Translations under genes and position numbers: made by a program
The notes under the pieces: model-generated
Database searches by the model: none
The model's input: only the letters and a program-made list of their open reading frames with translations
What the model was told of the DNA's origin: nothing
Assembly (NCBI RefSeq): GCF_024199945.1
Contig: NZ_JANADP010000001.1
Span: 4,712,001 to 4,776,000, forward strand
Source: Bradyrhizobium sp. CCGUVB4N
Lineage (GTDB): Bacteria > Pseudomonadota > Alphaproteobacteria > Rhizobiales > Xanthobacteraceae
Reading direction: 5' to 3'
DNA length: 64,000 nucleotides
Shown here: piece after piece, positions 32,947-41,473 of the stretch
Layout of the letters: every line of letters begins with the position of its first letter
Position numbering within the stretch: the first letter of the stretch is position 1

Positions 32947-33963
32947 TCAATACTTTCGAACAATGGGCTTGGTCGCGGCTGGCGGCGAAGCGGCCTGGGA
33001 GAGCGAGAAGGTCACCCAGGTCGACCAGCTGCTCGGCCGGTTCTGGACCTCGAGATCCTTGTAGCCGCGGACGTTGAGATAGCCCTGATAGCCATCGGAC
33101 ATCGGGATCATGAAGCCGATTTGTGGTCCGATGCCGACCGCCTGTCCGCGGAAGCCGCCGAGCTTGGCGCCGGGGCCGCTGTCGTCGGTGAGTTGCTGGA
33201 AGAAATAGCCGGCGATGCCGACATGGACGGTCTTGCTGACGAACTGCGAGGCGGCCCAGTCGACATGGAAATCGATGCCGTTCTGGTACTGCAGCGCGCC
33301 GTTCATGAAATTATAGGTGAGCCCGCCGACGACCGAAAATTCATGGCCGCTTTTGGGGTCGAGATAGGTGTAGCCGGCCCCGGCGTCGACCGCGGGGAAG
33401 CCGAAGCTCAAATTGGCGAGCCGGGTGGAGTCGTACGTCCCACTCGGGATGTTGCCCGTGACGTAGACCATCTCGTTGTGGACGCCCTGGTTCCATTTCA
33501 GCGTGCCCTGGTAGAACACGTCTGTCAGCGTGGTTCGGTTGTCGTTGACGCCGCCCGAGATGGCATTGCCGCGCGGTCCGGTCAGCGTCGCGTCGATGCC
33601 GACGCCGATATTGCCGGGCGCAGTGAGCAGCGTGAAGGCGGCCTGGCCGCCGAGCACCGGCATCGCCGAGGTGTAGGTGATGCCTTGCACGAGCACGTCG
33701 GCATGCGCGTTGAGGCCGGCCGTCACCGAACCGGGAATACCTCCGCTGGTGACGAAGTTCTGCCCGGCGCCGGCTCTTTCGTTGAGATGAATGTAGATGG
33801 TCGAATAGGCCCATCCCGGCGCGACCGGAACGGCGGCGAGGCTGCCGAAGATGCCGGGGAGCCAGAAGCTGACGCCGCCGGAATCGGCGAGGGCAGGCTG
33901 GGCGGTGAAGCTCATCGCCGCGAACGTCGCCGCAAGCGTGGTCTTCCGAAAATGTCCCGTCAT
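32947..33963 (-). CDS. Outer-membrane channel-like protein (phenol MetA-type/SphA-like)
   Basis: The 338-residue product has a signal peptide (MTGHFRKTTLAATFAAMSFTAQPALA) and then DSGGVSFWLPGIFGSLAAVPVAPGWAYSTIYIHLN, which matches the MetA-pathway phenol degradation/SphA-like transporter family. Alternating aromatic strands continue (YVTGNIPSGTYD, PAVDAGAGYTYLDPKSGHEFSVVGGLTYNFMN, FHVDWAASQFVSKTVHVGIAGYFFQQLTDDSG) and it ends in Tyr. Members are outer-membrane barrels thought to take up hydrophobic compounds. ATG 33963 follows a GGAG ribosome site. It lies between the DUF1254 and cyclase genes in the same orientation. Confidence 0.8.
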   Translation of the reverse strand: MTGHFRKTTLAATFAAMSFTAQPALADSGGVSFWLPGIFGSLAAVPVAPGWAYSTIYIHLNERAGAGQNFVTSGGIPGSVTAGLNAHADVLVQGITYTSAMPVLGGQAAFTLLTAPGNIGVGIDATLTGPRGNAISGGVNDNRTTLTDVFYQGTLKWNQGVHNEMVYVTGNIPSGTYDSTRLANLSFGFPAVDAGAGYTYLDPKSGHEFSVVGGLTYNFMNGALQYQNGIDFHVDWAASQFVSKTVHVGIAGYFFQQLTDDSGPGAKLGGFRGQAVGIGPQIGFMIPMSDGYQGYLNVRGYKDLEVQNRPSSWSTWVTFSLSQAASPPAATKPIVRKY

Positions 33964-34040
33964 GTTGCGTCTCCTTGGTCCCATCAAGTCATCCACCCGA
34001 GCAAGTCCAATCGTCCCTCAAAGCCGTCGTCATGGCTCAT

Positions 34041-35468
34041 CTACTTTGTGGCGCCTCCGATCGTGGTCGCGACCCGCTCGACGTCGGGCAGCTTCCAGCT
34101 GTGATCGAACAGCGGCTTTTCCGGCCCGTAGAGGCGAAACAGCAGCTCGAACTTGCGGGCAGGGTCGGTCGGCACCCAATTGGCTTCCTTGCCGTCGGGC
34201 GCCTTCGGGCCGAAATAGACATCGACCGAGCCGTCGGCATTTTTCTGGAGGCCGGGGCTGATCGAGGCGCGGCTGGCGCTCGGCATGTTGCGCACCAGGG
34301 CGTGGGTTTCACGGTCGTAGACGGTGGCGGACCAGTATTGCTTGACCGGCGCGTTGGCCGGCACGGTCAGGCGATAGGTGGCGCCACCGTCAAACGGCTG
34401 GCCGTCCTTGTCCTTGTTCGACATCAGATAGAACTGGGCGGTACCGAGCCGCTTGATGCCGGTGAAGCCGAGCGTGTAGGTCACGCCCCGCGCATCGACC
34501 GGGTATGCATTCGGATCGGCGTATCCGCTGCTTGCAGCCCTCACCATTTCAGCCACCGCAGCCGGGAACCAGCGGATTCCCGGATTGATTGCGGGGAAGC
34601 CCGCGTCATAGATCTGCGCCAGGATGGCGTGGGCCTCGCCCGCAGCCTGGTCCAGCAGCACGACGGTCTTCTGGTCCGGATCAAACGGCTTGCCTTTCAC
34701 GATGCCAATGGTTGCAAGCTGATCGATCATCGCGCGGTCGCGATCGAGCCATGGTTCGCTCTGCACGACGCGGTCGAGGCCGCGATAGAAGCTCGAATCA
34801 TACGGGATCGTCGAGTCGAACAAGACGTCATAGGCGTCTGTGAAGTTGGTCGCGGGCGGCTCCTTCGCGCTCGACAATGGATAGATCTTGATCTGCTTGC
34901 CATAAGCGACCGATTTGGTGACGTCGGCATCGGCATGGCTGGCGAGATTGGACCGCAGCAGCGCGAAGCCGCTGAATGTGTCGGACTGCAGCGGAATGTA
35001 GCCAGCGGGCACAGCGCTTTTGTAATCGGGCGGCAGGATCAGGTATTTGCCACCTTGGCCCTTGTCGGCGCCTTCAGGGCCGGCGTCCTCCAGCGGCATC
35101 TGCCACGCCGTGACGATATTGCCCGCGATCGAGCCGCCTTGCGCCGGCGGGATCTCCAGCACGATCGGTCCGTCCTTCACGTTCCAGAACGACATGAAAT
35201 AGATCGAGTCCGGATTCGGCGTCAGCGTCTGGTTCTTCCAGTTCACTGGCTTCGACCAATAGACGATCTCGTTGACCTTGGCTTTCGTGCTCCTCAGCAT
35301 TGCCTGAAGCATCAAGTCGGTATTGACCGCCGGCATGGCCCAGATCATCGCCTCGACGGCGCGGCGATGGATGTTGCGCGCGGCGAGCTCATCCGGGGAG
35401 GGAGCCTGGGCCTGTGCGCTCAAAGCCACCAATGCAGCAACGGTGGCTCCGGCGATGACTCTCAACAT
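34041..35468 (-). CDS. DUF1254/DUF1214-domain exported protein
   Basis: A 475-residue protein with a signal peptide (MLRVIAGATVAALVALSAQAQA). The N-terminal DUF1254 region includes HRRAVEAMIWAMPAVNTDLMLQAM, TPNPDSIYFMSFWNVKDGPIVLEIPPA and GQGGKYLILPPDYK. The C-terminal DUF1214 region holds GVTYTLGFTGIKRLGTAQFYLMSNKDKDGQPFDGGATYRLTVPANAPVKQYWSATVYDRETHALVRN and PDGKEANWVPTDPARKFELLFRLYGPEKPLFDHSWKLPDVER. The family is periplasmic and biochemically unassigned. It is often seen near secretion or surface-polymer genes. It starts 11 bases after the HlyD-like gene. Confidence 0.88.
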   Translation of the reverse strand: MLRVIAGATVAALVALSAQAQAPSPDELAARNIHRRAVEAMIWAMPAVNTDLMLQAMLRSTKAKVNEIVYWSKPVNWKNQTLTPNPDSIYFMSFWNVKDGPIVLEIPPAQGGSIAGNIVTAWQMPLEDAGPEGADKGQGGKYLILPPDYKSAVPAGYIPLQSDTFSGFALLRSNLASHADADVTKSVAYGKQIKIYPLSSAKEPPATNFTDAYDVLFDSTIPYDSSFYRGLDRVVQSEPWLDRDRAMIDQLATIGIVKGKPFDPDQKTVVLLDQAAGEAHAILAQIYDAGFPAINPGIRWFPAAVAEMVRAASSGYADPNAYPVDARGVTYTLGFTGIKRLGTAQFYLMSNKDKDGQPFDGGATYRLTVPANAPVKQYWSATVYDRETHALVRNMPSASRASISPGLQKNADGSVDVYFGPKAPDGKEANWVPTDPARKFELLFRLYGPEKPLFDHSWKLPDVERVATTIGGATK

Positions 35469-35479
35469 GTGGCACTCCC

Positions 35480-36421
35480 TCAGAACGGATTGACGTAATT
35501 CAGGATCGCAAGCTGGCGCAGGATCACGCGGCGGACGACGTGGGTCGGTTTGACATGGTCGGTGTAGATCGCCGCCGTCCCGGCACTTCCTGCCGGCAGG
35601 CGCTTGACAAAATCGGCATCGTCGAGCCTGACGCGGACGATGAAGGGCGTGGCCTCGATCGCCTTCGGCAGCACGGCTGTGCCCGACGTTTGCGTCTGGC
35701 CCGTCGCGATCGCCTGGAGCACGCTCTCGACCTTGCCGGCAAAGATCTGCCCGGGTGCGAATTTGAAGGTGGCCTCGACCTCCTGTCCGGGCGCGACGTA
35801 ACGCGCATCGATCTGGTTGATCTCGACGCCGATGATGGTCGAGGACGTGTCGATGAACGCCATCACCGGCGACAGCGGCAAGTTCGTCACCCGCGCGCCC
35901 TTGCGTAGCGCGAGGTTGGTGACGTAGCCGTCGGCCGGAGCGCGCACGACGGTCTTGTCGAGATTCCATTGCGCCGCCTCGAGCTGGCCGGATAACTGGT
36001 CGGCCTCGGACTGGCGCTGCTCGACGTCGAAGCCGCGGCCGGCGTCCTTCTCGTAGAGCTCGGTCATCTGCCCGAGCCGGGTCTTCGCGAGCTTGAACTG
36101 GGCGTCAATGGCCTTCACTTGCGCGGCGTAGGGCGTCGGGTCGATCTTGAACAGCACGTCGCCGGATTGCAGAGGCACGTTGGCGACGACGGGGACATCA
36201 GTCACTTCGCCTGCAACATCGGGTACGATCGAGACGGCATTGCGCACCACCAGCGCATTGCCTTGCGGGGCGCCCCATCCCATCGGAACCAGGAGCCCGA
36301 ACAGGATCAGCGCCAGCACGATGGCGGGCGAGGCCTTCCAGAACGTGTTGAACGGCACGATCTTGAAGCGCACCAGCAGGAACAGCAGCACCAGATAGAT
36401 ATTGAATAGCGCAACGCCCAT
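35480..36421 (-). CDS. HlyD-family membrane-fusion-like protein (YiaV/EmrA type)
   Basis: A 313-residue inner-membrane-anchored adaptor. Two hydrophobic segments at the N-terminus (LFNIYLVLLFLLVRFKI and SPAIVLALILFGLLVPMGW) are followed by a biotinyl-lipoyl strand (VSIVPDVAGEVTDVPVVANVPLQSGDVLFKIDPTPYAAQVKAID), a short coiled-coil hairpin, the second lipoyl half (VVRAPADGYVTNLALRKGARVTN) and a beta-barrel domain. It resembles E. coli YiaV, whose neighbour YiaW is also DUF3302, and here the DUF3302 gene overlaps it by one base. No MFS, RND or ABC pump lies alongside. Confidence 0.88.
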   Translation of the reverse strand: MGVALFNIYLVLLFLLVRFKIVPFNTFWKASPAIVLALILFGLLVPMGWGAPQGNALVVRNAVSIVPDVAGEVTDVPVVANVPLQSGDVLFKIDPTPYAAQVKAIDAQFKLAKTRLGQMTELYEKDAGRGFDVEQRQSEADQLSGQLEAAQWNLDKTVVRAPADGYVTNLALRKGARVTNLPLSPVMAFIDTSSTIIGVEINQIDARYVAPGQEVEATFKFAPGQIFAGKVESVLQAIATGQTQTSGTAVLPKAIEATPFIVRVRLDDADFVKRLPAGSAGTAAIYTDHVKPTHVVRRVILRQLAILNYVNPF

Positions 36422-36660
36422 CACGCATCTCCTGCCTTGCGTGAGGGGACGTCGACATAGGCCCAGATGAAGGCGAGGGGCCACAGCGCGAAGCCGAAGA
36501 ACAGCGTGATCCAGCCGGCGACCGCCACCGCCTGTGCGTAGGGATGGTTGCGCGATTTGGCGATATGGCCGGGCAGCCATCCGGCGATGCAGATCACGGC
36601 GACGCCGCTGGCGAGCAGGATCACCAGCACGATCCAGGCGAAGATGTCGTAGCCGCTCAT
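36421..36660 (-). CDS. DUF3302 small membrane protein (YiaW-like)
   Basis: A 79-residue protein with two hydrophobic helices (YDIFAWIVLVILLASGVAVICIAG and AVAVAGWITLFFGFALWPLAFIWAYVDV). The PGHIAKSRNHPYAQAVAVAGW stretch between them is characteristic of DUF3302. Its stop overlaps the HlyD-like start by one base (TGATG), matching the yiaW-yiaV pairing of enterobacteria. It probably forms a membrane complex with the HlyD-like protein. Confidence 0.88.
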   Translation of the reverse strand: MSGYDIFAWIVLVILLASGVAVICIAGWLPGHIAKSRNHPYAQAVAVAGWITLFFGFALWPLAFIWAYVDVPSRKAGDA

Positions 36661-36693
36661 GATGGCCGCCCCGGTGTCATTGGCGCGCCGCCG

Positions 36694-37203
36694 TCACTGG
36701 CAATAGTCCCAAAAGCCCTGGGTGCGGGACGGATCGGTGTAGTACCAGCACATGCCGGGCGCGGGGGCTGCACCGGCCCATGCGGCCGCCGTTGCCGCGG
36801 TCACGACGCCGATCGCGGCACCCGCGGCAATTGCGCCGCCACGCGGCCAGCCGTACCAGCCCGGCCGTGCCCAACCGCCACGTCCGGCGACCGCTGTGGT
36901 GTGGCGAACCGCAACATTGCCGCGCGGTCCTCTGACGGCTGTGGTGCCGCGATAGGCCGCGCCGCGCGGACCGACGGCAGCTCCGCCGCGATGAACGACC
37001 GCACCGCCACGGGGGCCCACCGCCGCCCCGCCGCGGCGACCGGCCGCGCGGACCTCGATGAGGTCGGGCGACGCCGTGGCGTCGTGCTGGATCGCGGTCG
37101 GTTGAAGCGGGGCCGCCGATAGCGTCGCCGGCGCTATCGTTATGCCGACGGCCAGCACCAGAATGCAGCCTGCCAGTCGTGCCACGTCGGTATGCTTAGA
37201 CAT
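36694..37203 (-). CDS. Exported Gly/Arg/Ala-rich small protein
   Basis: A 169-residue product with a signal peptide (ARLAGCILVLAVGITIAPATLSA). It then has imperfect repeats of GGAAVGPRGGAVVHRGGAAVGPRGAAYRG type, TTAVRGPRGNVAVRHTTAV, a GW/GWYGWPRGG aromatic stretch, a hydrophobic GAIAAGAAIGVVTAATAAAWAG glycine-zipper segment and a C-terminal MCWYYTDPSRTQGFWDYCQ with two Cys. The last motif is shared by a family of uncharacterised rhizobial exported proteins. The ATG at 37203 was chosen for the signal peptide. High Arg content suggests interaction with polyanions or nucleic acids, which is a guess. Confidence 0.7.
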   Translation of the reverse strand: MSKHTDVARLAGCILVLAVGITIAPATLSAAPLQPTAIQHDATASPDLIEVRAAGRRGGAAVGPRGGAVVHRGGAAVGPRGAAYRGTTAVRGPRGNVAVRHTTAVAGRGGWARPGWYGWPRGGAIAAGAAIGVVTAATAAAWAGAAPAPGMCWYYTDPSRTQGFWDYCQ

Positions 37204-37261
37204 TTTGTACCTCTTCTTGCTCTTCTGCTTATTGCCTGTCAGATCCATCACCAGTTTCCCG

Positions 37262-38275
37262 TCATTGCGACGCTCCCGTGCTGCCGCGCTCGGACGCGAA
37301 CACCGTCTTCCAGTCTTTCGCCATGTCCACGACGGTCCAGCCGCGCTGGGTGGCCTCGTCCCAGGCCTTGTCGAGCTTTCCGACCTTCGATTGGCGGTCG
37401 TAGGCGTATTCGCGTGCGGCGTCGGTGTGGTGGACGATGCCGAGGAATCGCGCACCGGAGCCGGCCGCGGTCCATTGCAGCATCTGCTGGTCGCCGTCCG
37501 AATTGCCGAAGGCAAGGATCGGGCGGCGGCCGATGAAGCGGTTGATGCCCGACGGCTTGCCGGGGCCGTCGTCGATGAATTCGACCTTCGGCAGCTTCAT
37601 CAGGACCGGCCGGCCGTCGGCGCCTAGCTTGAACTGCGTGACGCCGGACGAGCCCACGACCTGCTCCGGCGGAATGCCGTAGGCCTTCTCGGCCCAGACC
37701 CGCATGAATTCGACGCCGCCGCCGGAGACGATGAAGGTCTTGAAACCGTTCGCGCGCAGATAAGCGAGCAGCTCCACCATCGGCTGGTAGATCAGCTCGT
37801 CGTAGGGCCGGTTGAACCGCGGATGCCGGGCCTGCGCCAGCCAGTCGCCGACCGATCGGGCGTAAGCGTCCGTCGTCATGCCGCTGTGCGCCACCGCGAG
37901 CAGGGTGAGCATTGCCTTTTGGCCTTGGGCTGCGAGGGCGTCCTTGTCGCCGGCGAGGAACGCCTTGAACGGCTGCTGCTGCTTCCATTCGGGATGCTGC
38001 GGCGCCATCGCCTTGACCTGGTCGAGCCCGAACGCGAACTGGAAATAGATCGGCTGCTCGCACCACAGCGTGCCGTCATTGTCGAACACGGCGATGCGCT
38101 CGGCGGGCGGCACGAAGTCCGGCCCGCCGTCGCGCGTGACGCGCGCGACGAAGTCGGCAATCGCCGATTTCGCCGCGCCATCGTTCCAAGAGGGCAGGAG
38201 ATCGGCCGGCTGCGCCATCGCAGCGGCGATGCCGGCCAAACATGCAAGCAGCAGAGCAGCGAGCCGTGCCATCAT
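37262..38275 (-). CDS. Exported HAD-superfamily phosphatase
   Basis: A 337-residue periplasmic HAD hydrolase. A signal peptide (MMARLAALLLACLAGIAAAMA) precedes motif I, VFDNDGTLW, with nucleophile Asp65 and the acid Asp67. Motif II is FIVSGGG (Ser/Thr), and motif III/IV is in KLPKVEFIDDGPGKP and ILAFGNSDGDQQMLQW with the two acidic metal residues. The cap is the large helical insert around TDAYARSVGDWLAQARHPRFNRPYDEL. The substrate is unknown. It lies between the first sulfatase (28 bases upstream) and the Gly/Arg-rich protein, so it may remove phosphate groups from the same envelope or extracellular substrates. Confidence 0.85.
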   Translation of the reverse strand: MMARLAALLLACLAGIAAAMAQPADLLPSWNDGAAKSAIADFVARVTRDGGPDFVPPAERIAVFDNDGTLWCEQPIYFQFAFGLDQVKAMAPQHPEWKQQQPFKAFLAGDKDALAAQGQKAMLTLLAVAHSGMTTDAYARSVGDWLAQARHPRFNRPYDELIYQPMVELLAYLRANGFKTFIVSGGGVEFMRVWAEKAYGIPPEQVVGSSGVTQFKLGADGRPVLMKLPKVEFIDDGPGKPSGINRFIGRRPILAFGNSDGDQQMLQWTAAGSGARFLGIVHHTDAAREYAYDRQSKVGKLDKAWDEATQRGWTVVDMAKDWKTVFASERGSTGASQ

Positions 38276-38303
38276 TGCATTTCCCTTTCCTCCATCGCTC
38301 CGG

Positions 38304-39989
38304 CTATTGCGGCTTCATGCGTTCGAGCTCGTTGAGCCGCTTCAAGGCCGCCTGCTGCCGAAGCAGGCCGTAATTGATGCCGCTCGCGTTCAGCGAGCTG
38401 CCTTCCTGATAGGGGAACTGGTCGAAGTCGGAGAAGAACTCCTTGATCTTCCCCTGCACCGGCACGATCAGCCACATGTTTCGGGCCAGGAAGTCGATCG
38501 CTCCGCCGCCGTCCTCCATGCCGCGCTCGTAGGGATCCATGCGCAGGTTCGCGATCAGCGACCATGCGGGAATTTCGCGGGTCGCGGTCGCGATATTTCC
38601 CTTGGAGGCTGTCGCGAAGCTCAGCTTCCAGTCGTTCCACCTGATGGCGTTGAGATTGCCGCCTTGGTCGAAATAGTAGAGCGCGTCCCGCGGCGGCGTG
38701 GTGGTCTCTCCCTTGAAGAACGGCATGAAGTTGTAGCCGTCGAGATGAACCCGGAAGCTTTTGCCGCCGGCGCCGGCGAAGCCGGTCTTCATCTTCTCCT
38801 TGATGTCGGGGATGCCGGCAGCGGCGCAGAGCGTCGGGAACCAGTCGATCAGCGAGATGATCTCGTTGTATTGCGTACCGGGCTTCACGACGCCGGGCCA
38901 CCTGACCATCATGGGAATGCGCATGCCGCCTTCCCATGTCGTGCCCTTCTCGCCGTGGAAGGGTGTCTGGGCGCCGTCGGGCCACAGCGCGAGCTCGGCG
39001 CCGTTGTCCGTGGTGTAGAGGACGATGGTGTTGTCGGCGATGCCGAGATCGTCCAGTTGCTGCAGCAATTCGCCGACCATGCCGTCGTGCTCGACCATGC
39101 CGTCGGCATGCATACCCTTGCCGGTCTTGCCAAGCGACGACGGCTTCAGATGCGTGAAGACATGCATCCGGGTCGAATTGAACCAGACGAAGAACGGACG
39201 GTTCGCGCGGACCTGACGTCCGATGAAATCCTTGGCGCCGCCGAGGAACTCCTCGTCCACCGTCGGCATCCGCGCGGTATTCAGAGGGCCGGTGTCCTCG
39301 ATCTTGCCGTCGGCCGATGTCTTGAGCACGCCGCGCGGGCCGTACTGCTTCCGGAAATTCGGATCCTTTGGGTAGAAATAGCCCTCCGGCTCTTCCTCTG
39401 CATTGAGGTGATAGAGATTGCCGAAGAATTCGTCGAAGCCATGCTTGGTCGGCAGATGCTCGTCGCGATCGCCGAGATGGTTCTTGCCGAACTGGCCGGT
39501 GGCATAGCCTTGCGTCTTCAGCACGTCCGCGATCGTCGGCATCCAGTCCTGGATGCCGTGGGGATCGCCGGGCATGCCGATCGTGAGCAGGCCGGTCCGG
39601 AACGGCTCCTGGCCGAGGATGAAGGAGGCGCGGCCGGCCGTGCAGCTCTGCTGGCCGTAGGAGTCCGTGAAGATCGCGCCTTCGCGCGCGATCCGGTCGA
39701 TGTTGGGCGTGCGGTAGCCCATCATGCCCATGGTGTAGGCGCTGATCTGGGGAATGCCGATGTCGTCGCCGAAGATGACGAGGATATTGGGCTTGCGTCC
39801 GCTCGGCGGCGCCGCGGCGGGTGTTGGCGACGGCGCAGCCTTCTGCGCCTGGGCAACGGCCTGCGAGGTCAGCGCGGCTGTCGCGACGATCGACGATGTG
39901 CCGAGCAGAACCGCCCGGCGATGAATGGCTCGCGCGTGGTCGGAGGTGGAATCCGTGCTGGTGTCGTGCCTGGTCGTTTCACTGCTCAT
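38304..39989 (-). CDS. Tat-exported type I sulfatase (arylsulfatase family), paralogue A
   Basis: A 561-residue sulfate-ester hydrolase. A twin-arginine signal (IHRRAVLLGTSSIVATAALTSQAVAQA) is followed by the alkaline-phosphatase-superfamily core: PNILVIFGDDIG (two metal Asp), the sulfatase signature SCTAGRASFILGQ with Cys116, which must be oxidised to formylglycine, GQFGKNHLGD (catalytic Lys/His) and TTDNGAE (metal Asp/Asn). The CxAxR pattern is the type modified by the FGE enzyme encoded at the head of this cluster. Tat export fits modification in the cytoplasm before secretion. It is closely similar along its length to the second sulfatase at 46560-48209. Confidence 0.93.
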   Translation of the reverse strand: MSSETTRHDTSTDSTSDHARAIHRRAVLLGTSSIVATAALTSQAVAQAQKAAPSPTPAAAPPSGRKPNILVIFGDDIGIPQISAYTMGMMGYRTPNIDRIAREGAIFTDSYGQQSCTAGRASFILGQEPFRTGLLTIGMPGDPHGIQDWMPTIADVLKTQGYATGQFGKNHLGDRDEHLPTKHGFDEFFGNLYHLNAEEEPEGYFYPKDPNFRKQYGPRGVLKTSADGKIEDTGPLNTARMPTVDEEFLGGAKDFIGRQVRANRPFFVWFNSTRMHVFTHLKPSSLGKTGKGMHADGMVEHDGMVGELLQQLDDLGIADNTIVLYTTDNGAELALWPDGAQTPFHGEKGTTWEGGMRIPMMVRWPGVVKPGTQYNEIISLIDWFPTLCAAAGIPDIKEKMKTGFAGAGGKSFRVHLDGYNFMPFFKGETTTPPRDALYYFDQGGNLNAIRWNDWKLSFATASKGNIATATREIPAWSLIANLRMDPYERGMEDGGGAIDFLARNMWLIVPVQGKIKEFFSDFDQFPYQEGSSLNASGINYGLLRQQAALKRLNELERMKPQ

Positions 39990-40075
39990 TTGACGCTCCT
40001 CGGTTACTCAAGGGTTGTTTGTGCTGGTGACGACGAGTTCCGTTCTGGTGCTTGTCTGGTCTCAACGTGCTTCGC

Positions 40076-41473
40076 TCATCTGGCGGGCCTCCTGCGGTCA
40101 TGCGCAGGTATGGACGAAGGCCCGGCCGGATTGATGGATAAGGGGAGGCCTCTGCTGCGGCCGTGCCTCTCGCGCGGTCGCAGATTGCGGCGCGCCGTGG
40201 TCAGATGGCGCATCATCTCGTTGGGCGACCAGGGAGTGGCGTTGCGTCCCTTGCAAAAGAGTGTGCGCTCGAGCGCCTCGATCTGTGCGTCAAGCACCGG
40301 ATCGCCTGCGGCCGCGCGAAAGGCCGCGGCGGTGCTGTCCGGGGCGGCCTTGAGGTGCGGCAACCAATCGAGCAATGCGAAATAGGCCCGGCTGGCGTCC
40401 CGGCGGCCGATCGCGCGGCGAAGCTGGTGGAATGCAAAGGCCTCCGACCGGCGGTAGGCGTCTCGGCGTCGTCGATGATCGGCGCTCGCTCGCCGGATCA
40501 CGCGCGGCGCGATCAGGCCGAGGCCCACAGCGATGATGGCTGCGAGCAGGACGATCAACCAATGGTCTGCGAGGACGTCGCGAATGCCGGCCCAGGTCCA
40601 ATTGCGGCCCGATTGGCCGACAGGCCTCTCGCCTGTCATCCCGGGAGTTGCGGCAACGGTGAAAGCCACACCGTCGAGATGGATCCGCTCGACCTTGCCG
40701 CCGGCCACGTTCCACCAACCGATCTCGATCGCGGGCAGCGCATAGGTGCCGGATCGTTCCACCATATAGGTCGCGGACTCGATCCGGGTCGCGGTCATGA
40801 CGTCGGTACGCGCCTGCGTCTTGTCTTCGAGCTGAGGCTGCGCCGGATAGAGCCGCAGGCCGTCGACCGCCGAAAACTGCAGCGGGGGCAGCAGCATCGC
40901 CGGCGTCCCCTCGGCGGTGATCGTCACCGTCGGGGTGATGGCGTCACCGGCCTTGAGCGGGTCGGACGAACGTTTGATCTGCTGTTCGGCAACCAGCTTT
41001 TGGGCCGATACAAACGGACGAAGTGCGGCGGCCGCATCCGGAATGAAGGCCTCGAACGACACACGCGGCAGCGCGACGCTCAGCTCGCGCGTGGCGGGAG
41101 GGGCGGCGGCGTATTTGATGCTGACGCTCTGGTCCGCAATCGCATAGGTGCCGGGCTCCTGCGGCGAGATGGCATATTCGTACTGCACGCCGGCATAGGA
41201 CACGCCGTCGCGCTGCTCATTGGTATTGACGCTCTGCAGCTGCCGGGTCACGGCATTGCGGACCTGGAAGTCGGGCAGCTCGGGCGGCGACGTCATGTAG
41301 TTGGGTGCGAGCACGACGATCCGGAGCGTCACGGGCTGTCCGACCACGACACGTGCCGGATCGGCCGTCACCTGCACGATCGGCTCCGCGGCGACCGGCT
41401 GTTGCGCGAAGGCGTGCGGTTGCAGCAGCAGCGCGGCGATCCAGACCATGGCTGATCCGATCCATCGTGTCAT
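40076..41473 (-). CDS. batD: BatD-like membrane protein
   Basis: A 465-residue protein with a signal peptide (WIGSAMVWIAALLLQPHAFA) and a periplasmic Ig-like/BatD region: VQVTADPARVVVGQPVTLRIVVLAPNYMTSPPELPDF, GVQYEYAISPQEPGTYAI and IESATYMVERSGTYALPAIEIGWWN. One membrane helix (DHWLIVLLAAIIAVGLGLIAPRVI) leads to a cytoplasmic, Arg-rich tail of about 150 residues. BatD sits with MoxR, DUF58, BatA and BatB in aerotolerance-type operons and probably displays partner-binding domains to the periplasm. Its start overlaps the BatB stop by four bases. The tail ends in a Pro/Arg-rich segment that looks poorly constrained. Confidence 0.88.
   Translation of the reverse strand: MTRWIGSAMVWIAALLLQPHAFAQQPVAAEPIVQVTADPARVVVGQPVTLRIVVLAPNYMTSPPELPDFQVRNAVTRQLQSVNTNEQRDGVSYAGVQYEYAISPQEPGTYAIADQSVSIKYAAAPPATRELSVALPRVSFEAFIPDAAAALRPFVSAQKLVAEQQIKRSSDPLKAGDAITPTVTITAEGTPAMLLPPLQFSAVDGLRLYPAQPQLEDKTQARTDVMTATRIESATYMVERSGTYALPAIEIGWWNVAGGKVERIHLDGVAFTVAATPGMTGERPVGQSGRNWTWAGIRDVLADHWLIVLLAAIIAVGLGLIAPRVIRRASADHRRRRDAYRRSEAFAFHQLRRAIGRRDASRAYFALLDWLPHLKAAPDSTAAAFRAAAGDPVLDAQIEALERTLFCKGRNATPWSPNEMMRHLTTARRNLRPRERHGRSRGLPLSINPAGPSSIPAHDRRRPAR

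Noticed and set aside
31960..34104. 714-codon plus-strand open frame
   Set aside because: It runs antisense to the cyclase and outer-membrane channel genes. Long reverse frames are common in GC-rich DNA, and its product has no recognisable domain.
38070..40385. 771-codon plus-strand open frame
   Set aside because: Antisense to the HAD phosphatase and sulfatase A, both of which have clear motifs.
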